NCBI RefSeq assembly: GCF_000731985.1
Contig: NZ_JNCS01000004.1
Coordinates: forward strand, 1-64,000
Origin: Natrinema altunense
GTDB taxonomy: Archaea; Halobacteriota; Halobacteria; Halobacteriales; Natrialbaceae
Length of the DNA: 64,000 nt
Direction: 5' to 3'
Below, piece after piece: positions 54,937-64,000 of this stretch. Numbering within the stretch: the first letter of the stretch is position 1; every line of letters starts with the position of its first letter. The notes beneath the pieces are model-generated. The model had not been told where the DNA came from, searched no databases, and worked only from the letters and a program-made list of their open reading frames with translations. The translations under genes and the position numbers were made by a program.

Positions 54937-56517
54937 ATGCAACTTCCATCACAACAGGTCGCGGTCTTGGAGGCCGCACGTGCGGACGAGGCAACGTCCG
55001 TCGACGCCCTCGCCGCGGCGACCGACCTCCCGCCCGAAACCGTCACCGGGGCGGTCTTCGAACTCGAGACGGAGGGCCTGGTCGCCGTCAGCGAACGCGT
55101 CGACGAAACGGTCGCGCTCACCGACGAGGGGCGCGACTACGTCACCGAGGGACTGCCCGAGGTTCGGCTCTACGAGGCCGCGCTCGAGGCCGGTGCCGAC
55201 GCCGACCCCGTTTCGATGGGGCGGGTCATCGGCGCGTCGGGGCTCGAAGGCGGCGCGGTCGACATCGCGCTCTCGAACTACGCGCGCAAGGGGTACGGCG
55301 TGATCGACAGCGGCGAGATTACGGCCGACCCCGACGCGGACCCGGACGCCGACGCGGAGGCGAACGCGCTCGCGGCGCTGGCCGACGCAGACGACGCCCC
55401 GGTCGACAGCGTCGACGTCGATTCGGAGACGCTCGCCTCCCTCGAGCGCCGGGGTCTCCTCGATCGGCACGAATCGACGGTCCGCGAGGCGACGCTCACC
55501 GAACGCGCCGTCACGGAGTTGATGGCAGGGATCGAGACCGCCGAGACGGTCGGCCAGGTCACGCCGGAACTGCTGACCAGTTGGGCGAAGCAAAGCTTCG
55601 CCGACCATTCGAGCGGCCAAGGGCCGCGAGAAGACGGCGAGTGGGAAGATGTCGAGTTCGCCGAGTACAACGTCGAGGCCGACGCCGAGCAGTTCGAGGG
55701 CGGCAACGTCCACATCCTGCGCCAGACCGCCGAGCGCGTCAAGGACACGCTCGTCGGGATGGGCTTCCAGGAGATGGACGGACCCCACGTCGACGCGGAC
55801 TTCTGGATCAACGACTGCCTGTTCATGCCCCAGGACCATCCCGCTCGCACGCACTGGGACCGGTTCGCCCTCGAGAACCCCACGCACATCGACGACCTCC
55901 CCGCGGACCTCGTCGACCGCGTCGAGCGCGCCCACAAGGACGGCGTCGGCCCGGACGGCGAAGGCTACCACTCGCCGTGGGACGAGGACTTCGCCCGGGC
56001 GCTCGCGCTTCGGGGACACACCACCTCGCTGTCGACCCGCTACCTTTCGGGCGAGGAAGTCGGCGAGCTCGAGCCGCCACAGCGCTATTTCAGCGTCGAG
56101 AAGGTCTACCGCAACGATACGCTCGATCCGACCCACTTGCTCGAGTTCTTCCAGATCGAGGGCTGGGTGATGGCCGAGGACCTCTCGGTGCGCGATCTGA
56201 TGGGGACCTTCGAGGAGTTCTACTCCCAGTTCGGGATCGAGGACATCCAGTTCAAACCCCACTACAACCCCTACACCGAGCCCAGCTTCGAGCTGTTCGG
56301 CACCCACCCGACGACGGGCGAACTCGTCGAGATCGGTAACTCGGGGATCTTCCGCGAGGAGATGCTCGAGCCGCTGGGGGTCGACTGTGACGTGATGGCC
56401 TGGGGCCTGGCGCTCGAGCGGCTGCTCATGCTGATGTACGGCTTCGAGGACATCCGGGACATCCACGGGACGCTGTGTGACCTGGAACTGCTGCGCAACA
56501 CGGAGGTGACCTACTGA
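54937..56517 (+). CDS. pheS: Phenylalanine--tRNA ligase alpha subunit
   Basis: A 526-aa class II synthetase catalytic subunit of archaeal/eukaryal type. Residues 1-150 hold winged-helix tRNA-binding domains (QQVAVLEAARADEATSVDAL, EGLVAVSERVDETVALTDEG). The catalytic core contains motif 2-like QRYFSVEKVYRNDTLDPTHL, FQIEGWVMAEDLSVRDLMG, and motif 3 VMAWGLALERLLMLMYGFED. Its TGA overlaps the pheT ATG. A 137-nt space after a Phe-rich leader ORF may carry an attenuator. Confidence 0.97.
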   Translation: MQLPSQQVAVLEAARADEATSVDALAAATDLPPETVTGAVFELETEGLVAVSERVDETVALTDEGRDYVTEGLPEVRLYEAALEAGADADPVSMGRVIGASGLEGGAVDIALSNYARKGYGVIDSGEITADPDADPDADAEANALAALADADDAPVDSVDVDSETLASLERRGLLDRHESTVREATLTERAVTELMAGIETAETVGQVTPELLTSWAKQSFADHSSGQGPREDGEWEDVEFAEYNVEADAEQFEGGNVHILRQTAERVKDTLVGMGFQEMDGPHVDADFWINDCLFMPQDHPARTHWDRFALENPTHIDDLPADLVDRVERAHKDGVGPDGEGYHSPWDEDFARALALRGHTTSLSTRYLSGEEVGELEPPQRYFSVEKVYRNDTLDPTHLLEFFQIEGWVMAEDLSVRDLMGTFEEFYSQFGIEDIQFKPHYNPYTEPSFELFGTHPTTGELVEIGNSGIFREEMLEPLGVDCDVMAWGLALERLLMLMYGFEDIRDIHGTLCDLELLRNTEVTY

Positions 56518-58229
56518 TGCCCACGGTCGATATCGATCCCGACGAACTGCGCGACCTGACCGGTCACGACGAGAAGAGCGACGACGAGCTACAGGAAGAC
56601 CTGTTCGGACTCGGCCTCGAGTTCGAGGGTCGCACCGAGGACGGCGCGTTCGAACTCGAGTTCGCACCGGATCGGCTCGATCGCCTCTCCGTCGAGGGCG
56701 TCGCCCGCTCGATGCGGTACCAGTACGGCGACGCGCGGGGCGTGCACGTTCCCTCGCCGAACTCGCCGGAGTGGACGATCGAAGTCGAGGAGTCGGTCCC
56801 CGACGAGCGCCCCTACGTCACCGGCGCAGTCGTCCGCGACGTCGATCTGGACGAGGAAGCCCTCGAGTCCCTCATTCAGCTTCAGGAGAAACTCCACGCG
56901 ACGATGGGCCGCAAGCGCGCGAAGGGTGCGATCGGGATCCACGACCTGACGATGCTGAAGGGGACCGCCGCGACGGAAGGCAACCCGACGATCCAGTACG
57001 TCGGCGTCGAACCCGACGAGGACCGATTCGTTCCGCTCGACTCCGATCGGGAGATGACACCGGCCGACGTGCTCGCGGACCACCAGACGGGCCAGACCTA
57101 CGCCGATCTGGTCAGTGAGTACGAGCGCTACCCGGCGATCTACGACGATCTCGGGCTGTTCTCGTTCCCGCCGGTGATCAACGGCCGGCGGACGGAGGTC
57201 TCGACGGACTCGAGGGACCTGTTCGTCGAGATGACGGGCACCGACCAGTGGACGATCGACAAGATGCTGAACATCGTCTGCTACGCGCTGTCCGCCCGCG
57301 GAGCCACGCTGGAGGAGGTGACGGTCGAGTACCCCGACCACGAACTCGTCCGGCCCGATCTCTCGATGAAGACGAAGACGGTCGCCCATGACCGCATCGA
57401 GACTATCCTCGGCATCGGGCTCGATCCCGACGACGTGATCGACCTGGCCGAGCGGTCGGGTCTCGAGGCCGAAAGAGAAGAGGGCGAGGACGGCGACCTC
57501 GTCTACGAGGTGACGATCCCGCCCTACCGCGTCGACGTGCTCCACCCCCTGGACGTCATCGACGACCTCGGGCGGGCCTACGGTTTCAACGAACTCGAGC
57601 CCCGGTATCCCGACGTGGGGACCGTCGGCGGCCGCCACGAGCGCTCCCGCCTCGAGAACGCCGCCCGCACCCAACTGGTCGGGCAGGGCTTCGAGGACCT
57701 GCTGAACTTCCACATGATCAGCGAGGAAGAGAACTACGACCGGCTCGACATCTCGCCCGGCGACGATATCTACGGGGCCGGCGAGCCGGCGACGATCAAG
57801 GAACCGTACAGCGAGGACTTCACCATGCTGCGGACGTGGGTGATGCCCTCGCTGTTGATGGTTCTCGAGCGGAACACCCACCGCTCGTACCCGCAGAACC
57901 TCGCCGAGATCGGCTTCGCGGCTGCGGTCGACGAGAGCGAAAACACCGGCGTCGCCGAGAGCCGCCACATCGGAGCCGTCCTCGCACACCACGAGGCCGG
58001 CTACGAGGACGCCAAGGCACGGCTCCAGGCGCTGGCCCGCAACTTCGACGTCGACCTCGAGACGCCGCCGACCGACCACCCGACCTTCATTCCGGGTCGA
58101 ACCGCGGCGGTCGTCATCGACGGCGAGGAAGTCGGCGTGATCGGCGAGCTCCATCCGAAAGTACTCATCGAGCACGATCTCGAAGTGCCGGTGTCGGCCT
58201 TCGAGTTCGATCTCGAGGCGCTCAGATAG
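56517..58229 (+). CDS. pheT: Phenylalanine--tRNA ligase beta subunit
   Basis: A 570-aa beta subunit of archaeal type that pairs with pheS as an alpha2-beta2 enzyme. The B3/B4 editing region includes GRKRAKGAIGIHDL and FSFPPVINGRRTEVSTDSRD. The B5 and core regions include YRVDVLHPLDVIDDLGRAYG and the C-terminal HPTFIPGRTAAVVIDGEEVG, GVIGELHPKVL. It overlaps pheS by one base (TGATG). The size is standard. Confidence 0.97.
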   Translation: MPTVDIDPDELRDLTGHDEKSDDELQEDLFGLGLEFEGRTEDGAFELEFAPDRLDRLSVEGVARSMRYQYGDARGVHVPSPNSPEWTIEVEESVPDERPYVTGAVVRDVDLDEEALESLIQLQEKLHATMGRKRAKGAIGIHDLTMLKGTAATEGNPTIQYVGVEPDEDRFVPLDSDREMTPADVLADHQTGQTYADLVSEYERYPAIYDDLGLFSFPPVINGRRTEVSTDSRDLFVEMTGTDQWTIDKMLNIVCYALSARGATLEEVTVEYPDHELVRPDLSMKTKTVAHDRIETILGIGLDPDDVIDLAERSGLEAEREEGEDGDLVYEVTIPPYRVDVLHPLDVIDDLGRAYGFNELEPRYPDVGTVGGRHERSRLENAARTQLVGQGFEDLLNFHMISEEENYDRLDISPGDDIYGAGEPATIKEPYSEDFTMLRTWVMPSLLMVLERNTHRSYPQNLAEIGFAAAVDESENTGVAESRHIGAVLAHHEAGYEDAKARLQALARNFDVDLETPPTDHPTFIPGRTAAVVIDGEEVGVIGELHPKVLIEHDLEVPVSAFEFDLEALR

Positions 58230-58262
58230 GGCCGCGAGGGATCGAACGCGGTTCTTCGGGGG

Positions 58263-61064
58263 TTACCGGATCTCGCCGTAGGTTCGGACGAGGTCGCCAT
58301 CGCGATAGCGCCGCTGCTCGAACCCGAGGGCATTGCACACGAGCGTATGCCCCATAAACGAGAGGGAGTAGTCGGCCATGCCGAACGGATGCAGGACCGT
58401 CTGCTGTGCGGGCGGCAGAACCGAGCCGAGGACGTTGATCTCGGCGTCGCCCGCGGTGAGCGTCCCGACGCTGACGCCATCGTCGGTCGTTCCGGCGGCG
58501 CGACCGCCGGCAGCGTCGAACGCGTCGCCGTCGACGATCGTCGCCGGCTGGTCGGCGCCGGTGGTGTACCCGAGTTGCGGCCCTTTCCACAGTTCCTGTT
58601 GTCGCGGGCGGATGCCATCGAGCAGCGGGTGCTCGAAATCCCTGTCTTCGAGGGTCGCGAACCGGACCGTGACGGTCTCGAGGTCGGCGGGATCGATCGC
58701 CGCCGCGTCCCCGACGTCGAGCGCACCGAGGAGGTGGACGCCCGTATCGGTCAGGACGAGGTCGCCGCCGGCCGCGACGAACGATTCGATCGCCGCGATA
58801 TACCGCGGGTTGTCGAGACCCACGTCGTGAGAGACGACCAGTTTGTCGTAGTGGCGCTTGCCGGAGTTCCCGCGAAGCAATCGACCGTTACAGACGTCGC
58901 GAACCCGGAACGCGTCCATGTCGCCGTCCTCGAGGTGGTCGGAGAGATCGGCGAAGAACTGCATCGGGTTGACCGTGTACTCGCGTTGCTCGTACCCGAG
59001 TACCGCTCGCGGATCGGGATACTCGTCGTCGGTGTCCAGAACGGTCATCTCCACCTCGATGTCGGCGTCGCTTTCGACTTCGACGTCCCACCGGCCGGCG
59101 TCGGGTCGATGGCGGAACCAGCCCTCGAAGTCGTGGGGCCGGGGCGTCGGGTCGTCAGGGTCGGCCTTCGCCGCGAGGTCGATTTCGTGAACGGTCGTTC
59201 CGTCGGGATCGGTGATACGGATGTAACCGTCGCTCGCAGCCCCGAGGCCGGTAAACCGGACCGACAGCGAGTGCGACGAGTCGGTCGTCTCGGTGCCGAC
59301 GGTCCCGCGGTCGGCCGGTCCGGATCGGACGACCTCGTGACGGCTGTGGACCTCGGTCGCGCGGCCCCGACCGGGTCCGCGACCCTTGCCCGGGTGTTGA
59401 TCGGTGTACGGCAGATCGGTGGACGAACGCGTGAGTTCGTCCGTCGTCACGTATGCGGTGTCCTGACCGCCGGTCGCGACGGTGGCATCGGTCTCCGCCG
59501 CGGTCATCTCGGCGTACTCGCGCATCGAGATCCGGTAGGCGGTGACCAGATGGCGTTCGATGTAGGGTTTCCACTCGATCCGGGCGTCGGGAGTGTGGTT
59601 GGCGAAGATGATCTCGGGAACGACGGTGATCGCTCCGAGCCCGCCGTACTCCGTCGGTTGGCCGGCCCACCCCAGAAGCGAGCCGGTCACCTGATAGGCG
59701 AGGGAATCGTAAACCGTGCCGTAATCGAACAAGCCGTCAGGAACGTAATCCGAGGCACCGTACTGCTCCTCGCAGGCGCGTTCGATGTCGTCCGCGATCG
59801 CCTCGACGCCGCCCCAGTGGGCCGCCATCCCTTCGCCGATGCGGATGTTGGCCTCGTCGAGATCGTGGGTTCCGTCGTGATCAAGCGGGGCGTTCGTCTC
59901 GAGGTTGAACACCATGTGCTCGGCGGCGTACATCCCGTGGTAGTCACAGAGGTACGTCACGTTCTCGTACTCCCGAAGGTGATCGACGACCGCCAACGAA
60001 TCCGGGACGACATCGTCGTAGTCGTCGGGTGCGCCGTCGGGTTCGGCGGGCCAGAACGCCGGATCGACCCAGCCCATCGTCGGGTACTGCCGATTGGTGT
60101 CGACGTCGGCCGCGTTCCCGCGCCGGAAGTTGAGCCGGGTCTCCCCTCGCGGAATGTCGAACTCGGGCTCGCGCGCCACCCACCCGTCGGGGTTCGTGAA
60201 CACGAAGACGAACGCGATATCGTCGAGCAGGTCCTCGAAACCGTCGGCCTCGCCCCGAGCGAGGTCCTCGAGGAGTCGGGCACCGGTCTCGACGCCCGCG
60301 CGTTCGTCGCCGTGGATCGAGAGGGAGTAGACCACTGTCTCCTTGTCGGCGAACGACGCCGCGTCCCGGACGTCGTTCGTGACATCGACGACGTAGATGT
60401 CCTGTGGGACGGGGTCCGTTCCGGTGTACCGGTTCGGCCAGCCCGGCGACTCTTCGAGGGTGTGGACGCGCACGCGGTCGGGACAGGTCGCCTCGAGATG
60501 GGCGATCCCCCGACCGACCTCGGGGTAGGAGACGAACGATCGGGCCTCCTCGACCGGCGGGAAGACGCCGTCGACGTACGGGGCCTCGAGTTTCCACCAC
60601 GGGTTCGCGCCGGGTGAGACGTCCAGTCGCTCGACGCCATCGATTTCGAGGACGGCCGTCACCTCGTCGGCGGTGAGATGCGCATGCGCCGCCGGCGTCG
60701 GTGACGCTCGAGTGACCACCTTCGGTGGTCGGGACAGGTCGGGATCGGGGGTTTCCTCGTAGTCGGCCGCGAACGCCTCGAGTGCGGCTCGGTCGGCGAA
60801 TTCGATGACGGTCGCCGCCTCGTACCCCTCGGGGGTGTGATTGACGACGAACTCGAGCTCGTCGGTCATCGGTTCGCCGCGGACATCCGCGGTGGCGGAG
60901 CCGGGGAGCGCGAGCGCGGCACCCGTTGTCGCGGAGAGCGAAAGGAACGTTCGTCGATCGATGGGGCTGTCGGCGAACGCGTCGTCGAAACCGCGGTCGG
61001 CAGCATCGTCGGTCGGACGGTCAGCGGGTTGTCGTGGTCGTGTATGGTGAGGGCCGTTTGACAT
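58263..61064 (-). CDS. Tat-exported M14-family zinc carboxypeptidase
   Basis: A 933-aa exported peptidase. A twin-arginine signal is at 37-55 (DRRTFLSLSATTGAALALPG). The M14 domain (about 165-530) shows zinc ligands His251 and Glu254 in SIHGDERAG, NPDG at 291-294, DTNRQYP at 322-328, and the third ligand His376 in DYHGMYAAEH. A CARDB-like beta region follows, and the last 220 residues resemble a GATase1-like fold (YDKLVVSHDVGL, FVAAGGDLVLTDTG). It probably trims peptides outside the cell; exact substrate unknown. Confidence 0.93.
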   Translation of the reverse strand: MSNGPHHTRPRQPADRPTDDAADRGFDDAFADSPIDRRTFLSLSATTGAALALPGSATADVRGEPMTDELEFVVNHTPEGYEAATVIEFADRAALEAFAADYEETPDPDLSRPPKVVTRASPTPAAHAHLTADEVTAVLEIDGVERLDVSPGANPWWKLEAPYVDGVFPPVEEARSFVSYPEVGRGIAHLEATCPDRVRVHTLEESPGWPNRYTGTDPVPQDIYVVDVTNDVRDAASFADKETVVYSLSIHGDERAGVETGARLLEDLARGEADGFEDLLDDIAFVFVFTNPDGWVAREPEFDIPRGETRLNFRRGNAADVDTNRQYPTMGWVDPAFWPAEPDGAPDDYDDVVPDSLAVVDHLREYENVTYLCDYHGMYAAEHMVFNLETNAPLDHDGTHDLDEANIRIGEGMAAHWGGVEAIADDIERACEEQYGASDYVPDGLFDYGTVYDSLAYQVTGSLLGWAGQPTEYGGLGAITVVPEIIFANHTPDARIEWKPYIERHLVTAYRISMREYAEMTAAETDATVATGGQDTAYVTTDELTRSSTDLPYTDQHPGKGRGPGRGRATEVHSRHEVVRSGPADRGTVGTETTDSSHSLSVRFTGLGAASDGYIRITDPDGTTVHEIDLAAKADPDDPTPRPHDFEGWFRHRPDAGRWDVEVESDADIEVEMTVLDTDDEYPDPRAVLGYEQREYTVNPMQFFADLSDHLEDGDMDAFRVRDVCNGRLLRGNSGKRHYDKLVVSHDVGLDNPRYIAAIESFVAAGGDLVLTDTGVHLLGALDVGDAAAIDPADLETVTVRFATLEDRDFEHPLLDGIRPRQQELWKGPQLGYTTGADQPATIVDGDAFDAAGGRAAGTTDDGVSVGTLTAGDAEINVLGSVLPPAQQTVLHPFGMADYSLSFMGHTLVCNALGFEQRRYRDGDLVRTYGEIR

Positions 61065-61307
61065 TGCCGATCATGGGGAGGTTCCCCGGACACGGACCAC
61101 AATAGTACGAAATAAATAACGTAACGAACGAGAGAATGTCTCTGAGAGACGTAGATTTATGTGCTCGGGGACCATCGGCGGCCGCTGTTCGGAGCCAGCG
61201 GAGCGAGGACTGCTGGCCCACAGCTGCCGAAAAGCCCGTAAGATCGTACCCGGCGGTAGTGGGACAGTGGGAGACCGGTCGGGACGTAAGAGCGGACGCC
61301 CGGACGA

Positions 61308-61505
61308 TTAGAACTCGTGTTCGACGTCGTCTTCGTCGGCCTTCTGAATGATTATTTTCCCGTCCCGGACCCGGACGAAGACCTCGTCGCCGATATCCAT
61401 GCCCGCGACCTCGAGTTCGTCCTCGTGGAGGTTGAGGTGGACGTTGTGGTAATTCCCGTCGTCGTCTTTCGCACCGCTTGGACTCAGCTTCTTTTTCCGT
61501 ACCAT
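61308..61505 (-). CDS. SpoVT/AbrB-like small DNA-binding protein
   Basis: A 65-aa protein beginning VRKKKLSPSGAKDDDGNYHN and containing LHEDELEVAGMDIGDEVFVR and VRDGKIIIQK, the swapped-hairpin beta pattern of AbrB transition-state regulators. It probably binds DNA as a dimer; the target is unknown. A TATA-like element lies at about 61534-61546 on the minus strand. It is divergent from the MC1 gene. Confidence 0.9.
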   Translation of the reverse strand: MVRKKKLSPSGAKDDDGNYHNVHLNLHEDELEVAGMDIGDEVFVRVRDGKIIIQKADEDDVEHEF

Positions 61506-61743
61506 CGCGGGATTCTATTCCGAACTTCGCCGTAGGATATACTTAAGTGTTTTCGACGCCCGAACGACTGACCGCGGGACGGACTCGTCGGCGCGACAAT
61601 CGCGGGACGGCGACGAGCGGGGGGCGCGAATAATGCAAGGAACTCGCGTCGGCGATACACTTAAATATACCGCCGCAGTCGGTCGATTTGCGGGGATATC
61701 TTTATCACTGATCGTGTGCTGACTTGACACGGAGGCGAAAATC
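61506..61743. promoter_or_regulatory. Divergent promoters of AbrB-like and MC1 genes sharing a motif
   Basis: CACTTAAGTATATCC on the minus strand (about 61533-61547) and CACTTAAATATACC on the plus strand (about 61660-61673) are nearly the same sequence in opposite directions, each facing its gene. A second plus-strand element, ATATCTTTATCAC, lies at about 61697-61709. GGAGG at 61731-61735 is a Shine-Dalgarno site for the MC1 gene. Confidence 0.55.
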
Positions 61744-62052
61744 ATGGTACGCGAAGACGGGAAACGAAACTTTGCACTGCGCGAATCGGGCGGTGACGAG
61801 TCGAGCGTCTTCTCGGGCAACACGCCCCGACAGGCGGCGCTCAAGGCAGCCCGACGGCTCGAGCCCGGCTCGAGCGAGGACGAGGCGGAACGGGTCGAAC
61901 TGAAACTCCGCGAGAAGGGAACCGACAAGGTTCACATCTACGATGGCTGGGCGTGGGAGGAGACGGCTCCCGACGACAAGCCCGACTGGATGCCCGGCGA
62001 GATCACGGAGGCGAACGTCTCGAAGAAAGGCATCGAGCACCTCGACGAGTAA
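61744..62052 (+). CDS. MC1-family non-histone chromosomal protein
   Basis: A 102-aa DNA-architectural protein. Family segments are KRNFALRESGGDESSVFSGN, TPRQAALKAARRLEPGSS and ERVELKLREKGTDKVHIYDG, followed by WAWEETAPDDKPDWMPG. MC1 bends and compacts DNA and is widespread in haloarchaea. Unlike many genes in this window it has a strong Shine-Dalgarno GGAGG nine nt before the ATG. Confidence 0.96.
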   Translation: MVREDGKRNFALRESGGDESSVFSGNTPRQAALKAARRLEPGSSEDEAERVELKLREKGTDKVHIYDGWAWEETAPDDKPDWMPGEITEANVSKKGIEHLDE

Positions 62053-62453
62053 GTCGTCAATCCGACAGCTTTCTCCGGCACGAGCCCGTCCGTGAGCAGT
62101 GCCTTCGCCCGTCTCGAGTGTCGAAATCGGGCGGCCGACGGCGAAGCCGGCGAGAGGAGTCCCGTCTCGGTCGGTGTCCGATAACAGCACGTTCGTTCGA
62201 TGACTAGACGGAATAATATTGGACGGATTTGTTGGGACACTGCCCAAGAGGTGGAAAGACGCTAATAATCAGATTTATACGACAGTCGGCGGTCGAGTCG
62301 GGTACGGATGTGGATGAGCGTCGAAGGAATCCGGAATTTAGGTTTAGTAGTCAGAAGTAGTTCGGACATCAACCGAACAAGTGAATCAATATATCCGATC
62401 ATAGAGTGGCATAGACAACGGGATCAGGCCGGCATCTCCGCAGGTGAGGTGCC
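62053..62453. other. AT-rich intergenic region upstream of narK-like gene
   Basis: No gene seen. It holds AT-rich patches (AATAATATTGG near 62212, CTAATAATC near 62263), an inverted repeat at 62360-62378, and a TATA candidate AATATATCC at about 62388-62397. GGTGAGGTG lies just before the ATG at 62454. Confidence 0.5.
62360..62378. promoter_or_regulatory. Inverted repeat GTTCGG-N7-CCGAAC upstream of the nitrate transporter gene
   Basis: A perfect 6-bp inverted repeat ending about 10 nt upstream of the TATA candidate, the usual place for an archaeal activator or repressor site. The haloarchaeal regulator NarO is reported to use CGAAC-N4-GTTCG; here the half-sites are in the opposite order, so identity with a NarO site is doubtful. 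Confidence 0.4.
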
Positions 62454-63767
62454 ATGATTCCGATGACGAAATGGCGGACGCTCGTACTGGCGACGATCGG
62501 ATTCAACTTCTCGTTTCTGATCTGGTTTTCCTTCGCTCCCTTCACGGGACCGATGGCCGAGGAATTCGGCCTCTCGGTGACCGAAATCGGAATCCTGGCG
62601 AGCGCAGCGATCTGGCTCGCGCCGTTCGGGCGGATCTTGACCGGTTGGCTCTCCGATCGCTGGGGCGCGCCGACGGTATTCGCCATCGTCCTGGCCTACG
62701 TCGGCGTGTTCTCGATCGCGTCGGCGTTCGCCCGATCGTACGCGGTCTTCTTCGTCGAGCGCCTGATCGTCGCGACGGCAGGGATCACCTTCGTTATCGG
62801 CATCCAGCACGTCTCGGAGTGGTTCGACGAGGAGGAACTGGGCACTGCCGAGGGGATCTACGCCGGCGTCGGCAACGCCGGTGCCGCCGGCGGAGCGCTC
62901 ATCCTCCCCCGCGTGTTCACCGACGGGTGGAGCGGCCCGCTCTTCGAGAGCAACTGGCGGGCCGCCTTCTTCTACACCGGGATCGTCTCGATCCTGCTGG
63001 CGATCGTCTACTACACCGTCGGCGAGGCGGCCAAGACCGAGCAACGCCGTCGGGCGACCGCCGAGAGCGCGACGCTCAGGCAGTGGCTTCACACCGCGAC
63101 CCGGTACGGAACCGTGGTGCTCGCGCTGGCGTACGTGATGAGTTTCGGCCTCGAGTTGTCGATGAACGGCTGGCTGGCGACCTACTACCGCGAGGGGTTC
63201 AACACGGACAATCTCGTGCTCGCGAGCACGTTCGCCGCGACGTTCTCCGTCGCTGCTGGCCTGTTGCGGCCGATCGGCGGCTACGTCAGCGACCTGCTCG
63301 CTCGCAGGGAAACGAACATCCTGCCGATCTTCACGGGCCGGTACCGCGAGCAGTGGACGTTCGTCTCGCTGTGTTTCATCGTCGTCGCGATGGTCGGAAT
63401 GACGCTGGCCGGACTGACCGGGCAAGTACTGCTGGCCGTCGCCGCCGGCTTCGTCGTCGGGATGGGCTGTGCGTTCGCCGAGGGGGCCATCTTCGCTCAG
63501 GTGCCGGCCATGTTCCCCGACAGTTCGGGCAGCGTCGCCGGGGTCGTCGGCGGCGTCGGGACCGTCGGCGGGATCGTCTACCCGCTGGTGTACGCCGCGC
63601 CGGTGATGCCGACCCTCCACACCGGCTACGCCGTCGTCGCGGCCACGATGCTCCCCATCGTCGCGCTGTGCGCGTGGGTCTTCCAACCCCACGTCGCCGC
63701 TCGAGCGACCGACGACGGCTTCGTCGCGGCGAGCGAGAAGCCGCCCCGCACACCGAGCGACGACTGA
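62454..63767 (+). CDS. narK: NarK-type nitrate/nitrite transporter (NNP family, MFS)
   Basis: A 437-aa 12-helix transporter. The nitrate signature is visible in [10 protein letters not shown] at 138-147 and again near the second half in [10 protein letters not shown]. The N-terminus [20 protein letters not shown] and the MFS loop [10 protein letters not shown] after helix 2 are standard. It would import nitrate for assimilation or respiration, or exchange it with nitrite; no nitrate reductase gene is in the window. Shine-Dalgarno GGTGAGGTG precedes the ATG. The C-terminal 30 residues are polar. Confidence 0.93.
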   Translation: MIPMTKWRTLVLATIGFNFSFLIWFSFAPFTGPMAEEFGLSVTEIGILASAAIWLAPFGRILTGWLSDRWGAPTVFAIVLAYVGVFSIASAFARSYAVFFVERLIVATAGITFVIGIQHVSEWFDEEELGTAEGIYAGVGNAGAAGGALILPRVFTDGWSGPLFESNWRAAFFYTGIVSILLAIVYYTVGEAAKTEQRRRATAESATLRQWLHTATRYGTVVLALAYVMSFGLELSMNGWLATYYREGFNTDNLVLASTFAATFSVAAGLLRPIGGYVSDLLARRETNILPIFTGRYREQWTFVSLCFIVVAMVGMTLAGLTGQVLLAVAAGFVVGMGCAFAEGAIFAQVPAMFPDSSGSVAGVVGGVGTVGGIVYPLVYAAPVMPTLHTGYAVVAATMLPIVALCAWVFQPHVAARATDDGFVAASEKPPRTPSDD

Positions 63768-63852
63768 CCCCGCTTGCGCACCGACCAGACACGCGAGCGA
63801 AATTTCGCGGTACCCGACGGTCTTTTGACCCGTTCGCCCCTATCGGCGGGTA

Positions 63853-64000
63853 ATGGCTGCAGTTACGCTCGGCCCCGAAGGGACCTATTCGCACAGAGCC
63901 GCGAGTGCGATCGCCGACGACGACGAGATCGACTTCCGACAGTCGGTCACGACGATCGTCGACGCCGTCGCGAGCGGGGAGTACGACCGCGGCGTGATTC
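63853..64000 (+). CDS. pheA: Prephenate dehydratase, 5' part
   Basis: The visible 49 residues (VTLGPEGTYSHRAASAIADD, DFRQSVTTIVDAVASGEYDR) match the start of prephenate dehydratase, which makes phenylpyruvate for phenylalanine synthesis. The gene continues beyond the right edge, so any ACT regulatory domain is not visible. No Phe-rich leader is seen before it. Confidence 0.92.
   Translation, partial: MAAVTLGPEGTYSHRAASAIADDDEIDFRQSVTTIVDAVASGEYDRGVI

Overview
The window is chromosomal DNA from a haloarchaeon, possibly Natrialbaceae-like (that placement is a guess). The signs are strongly acidic GC-rich proteins, TATA-box promoters 20-30 nt from start codons (leaderless transcripts), an MC1-type chromosomal protein, a CetZ/FtsZ-like GTPase, a two-domain archaeal tRNA intron endonuclease and haloarchaeal-type pheST and trpS. 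I saw no tRNA, rRNA, CRISPR or insertion sequence.

Layout. 1-63: start of a gene running off the left edge. 64-664: gene-poor, with three TATA-containing repeats. 665-1335: a winged-helix regulator and a small membrane protein. 1482-2948: lpdA (E3 of the 2-oxoacid dehydrogenase complex). 3017-31556: a contractile injection system (eCIS/PVC/Afp family, perhaps a cell-anchored archaeal form). 31619-36621: pdhC, pdhB, pdhA and lipA. 36772-47868: small membrane and secreted proteins, a Ski2-like helicase, a HAD hydrolase, a DJ-1/PfpI protein, a membrane-bound HTH protein, a stand-alone RAM domain and a MazG-like protein. 48099-58229: information processing (zinc-finger protein, endA, tubulin-like GTPase, trpS, pheS, pheT). 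58263-64000: Tat-exported M14 carboxypeptidase, AbrB-like protein, MC1 protein, NarK-type transporter and the start of pheA.

The injection system. In transcription order the minus strand encodes sheath, tube A, a 53-aa protein, a T4-baseplate/assembly-chaperone-like protein, a DUF6760-like mini-protein and tube B. Then come a multi-pass membrane protein, an eCIS-core (DUF4157) protein with an unknown 312-aa partner, a 1.85 kaa disordered protein, the LysM tube-initiator, gp27-like hub, gp5-like spike, PAAR tip, gp25-like wedge, two baseplate-J proteins and a baseplate protein with an apparent N-terminal propeller. The AAA+ ATPase and DUF4255 cap gene lie on the plus strand inside the cluster. 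A coiled-coil protein is divergent from the sheath gene. The block sits between pdhC and lpdA, which are normally adjacent in haloarchaeal pyruvate/2-oxoacid dehydrogenase operons, so it looks like an insertion into that operon.

Other leads: a 28-codon reading frame ending in a Phe-rich stretch just upstream of pheST, followed by two mutually exclusive hairpins (an attenuator-like layout); and a chain of three ATGA overlaps tiling the gap between two genes at 46214-46392.
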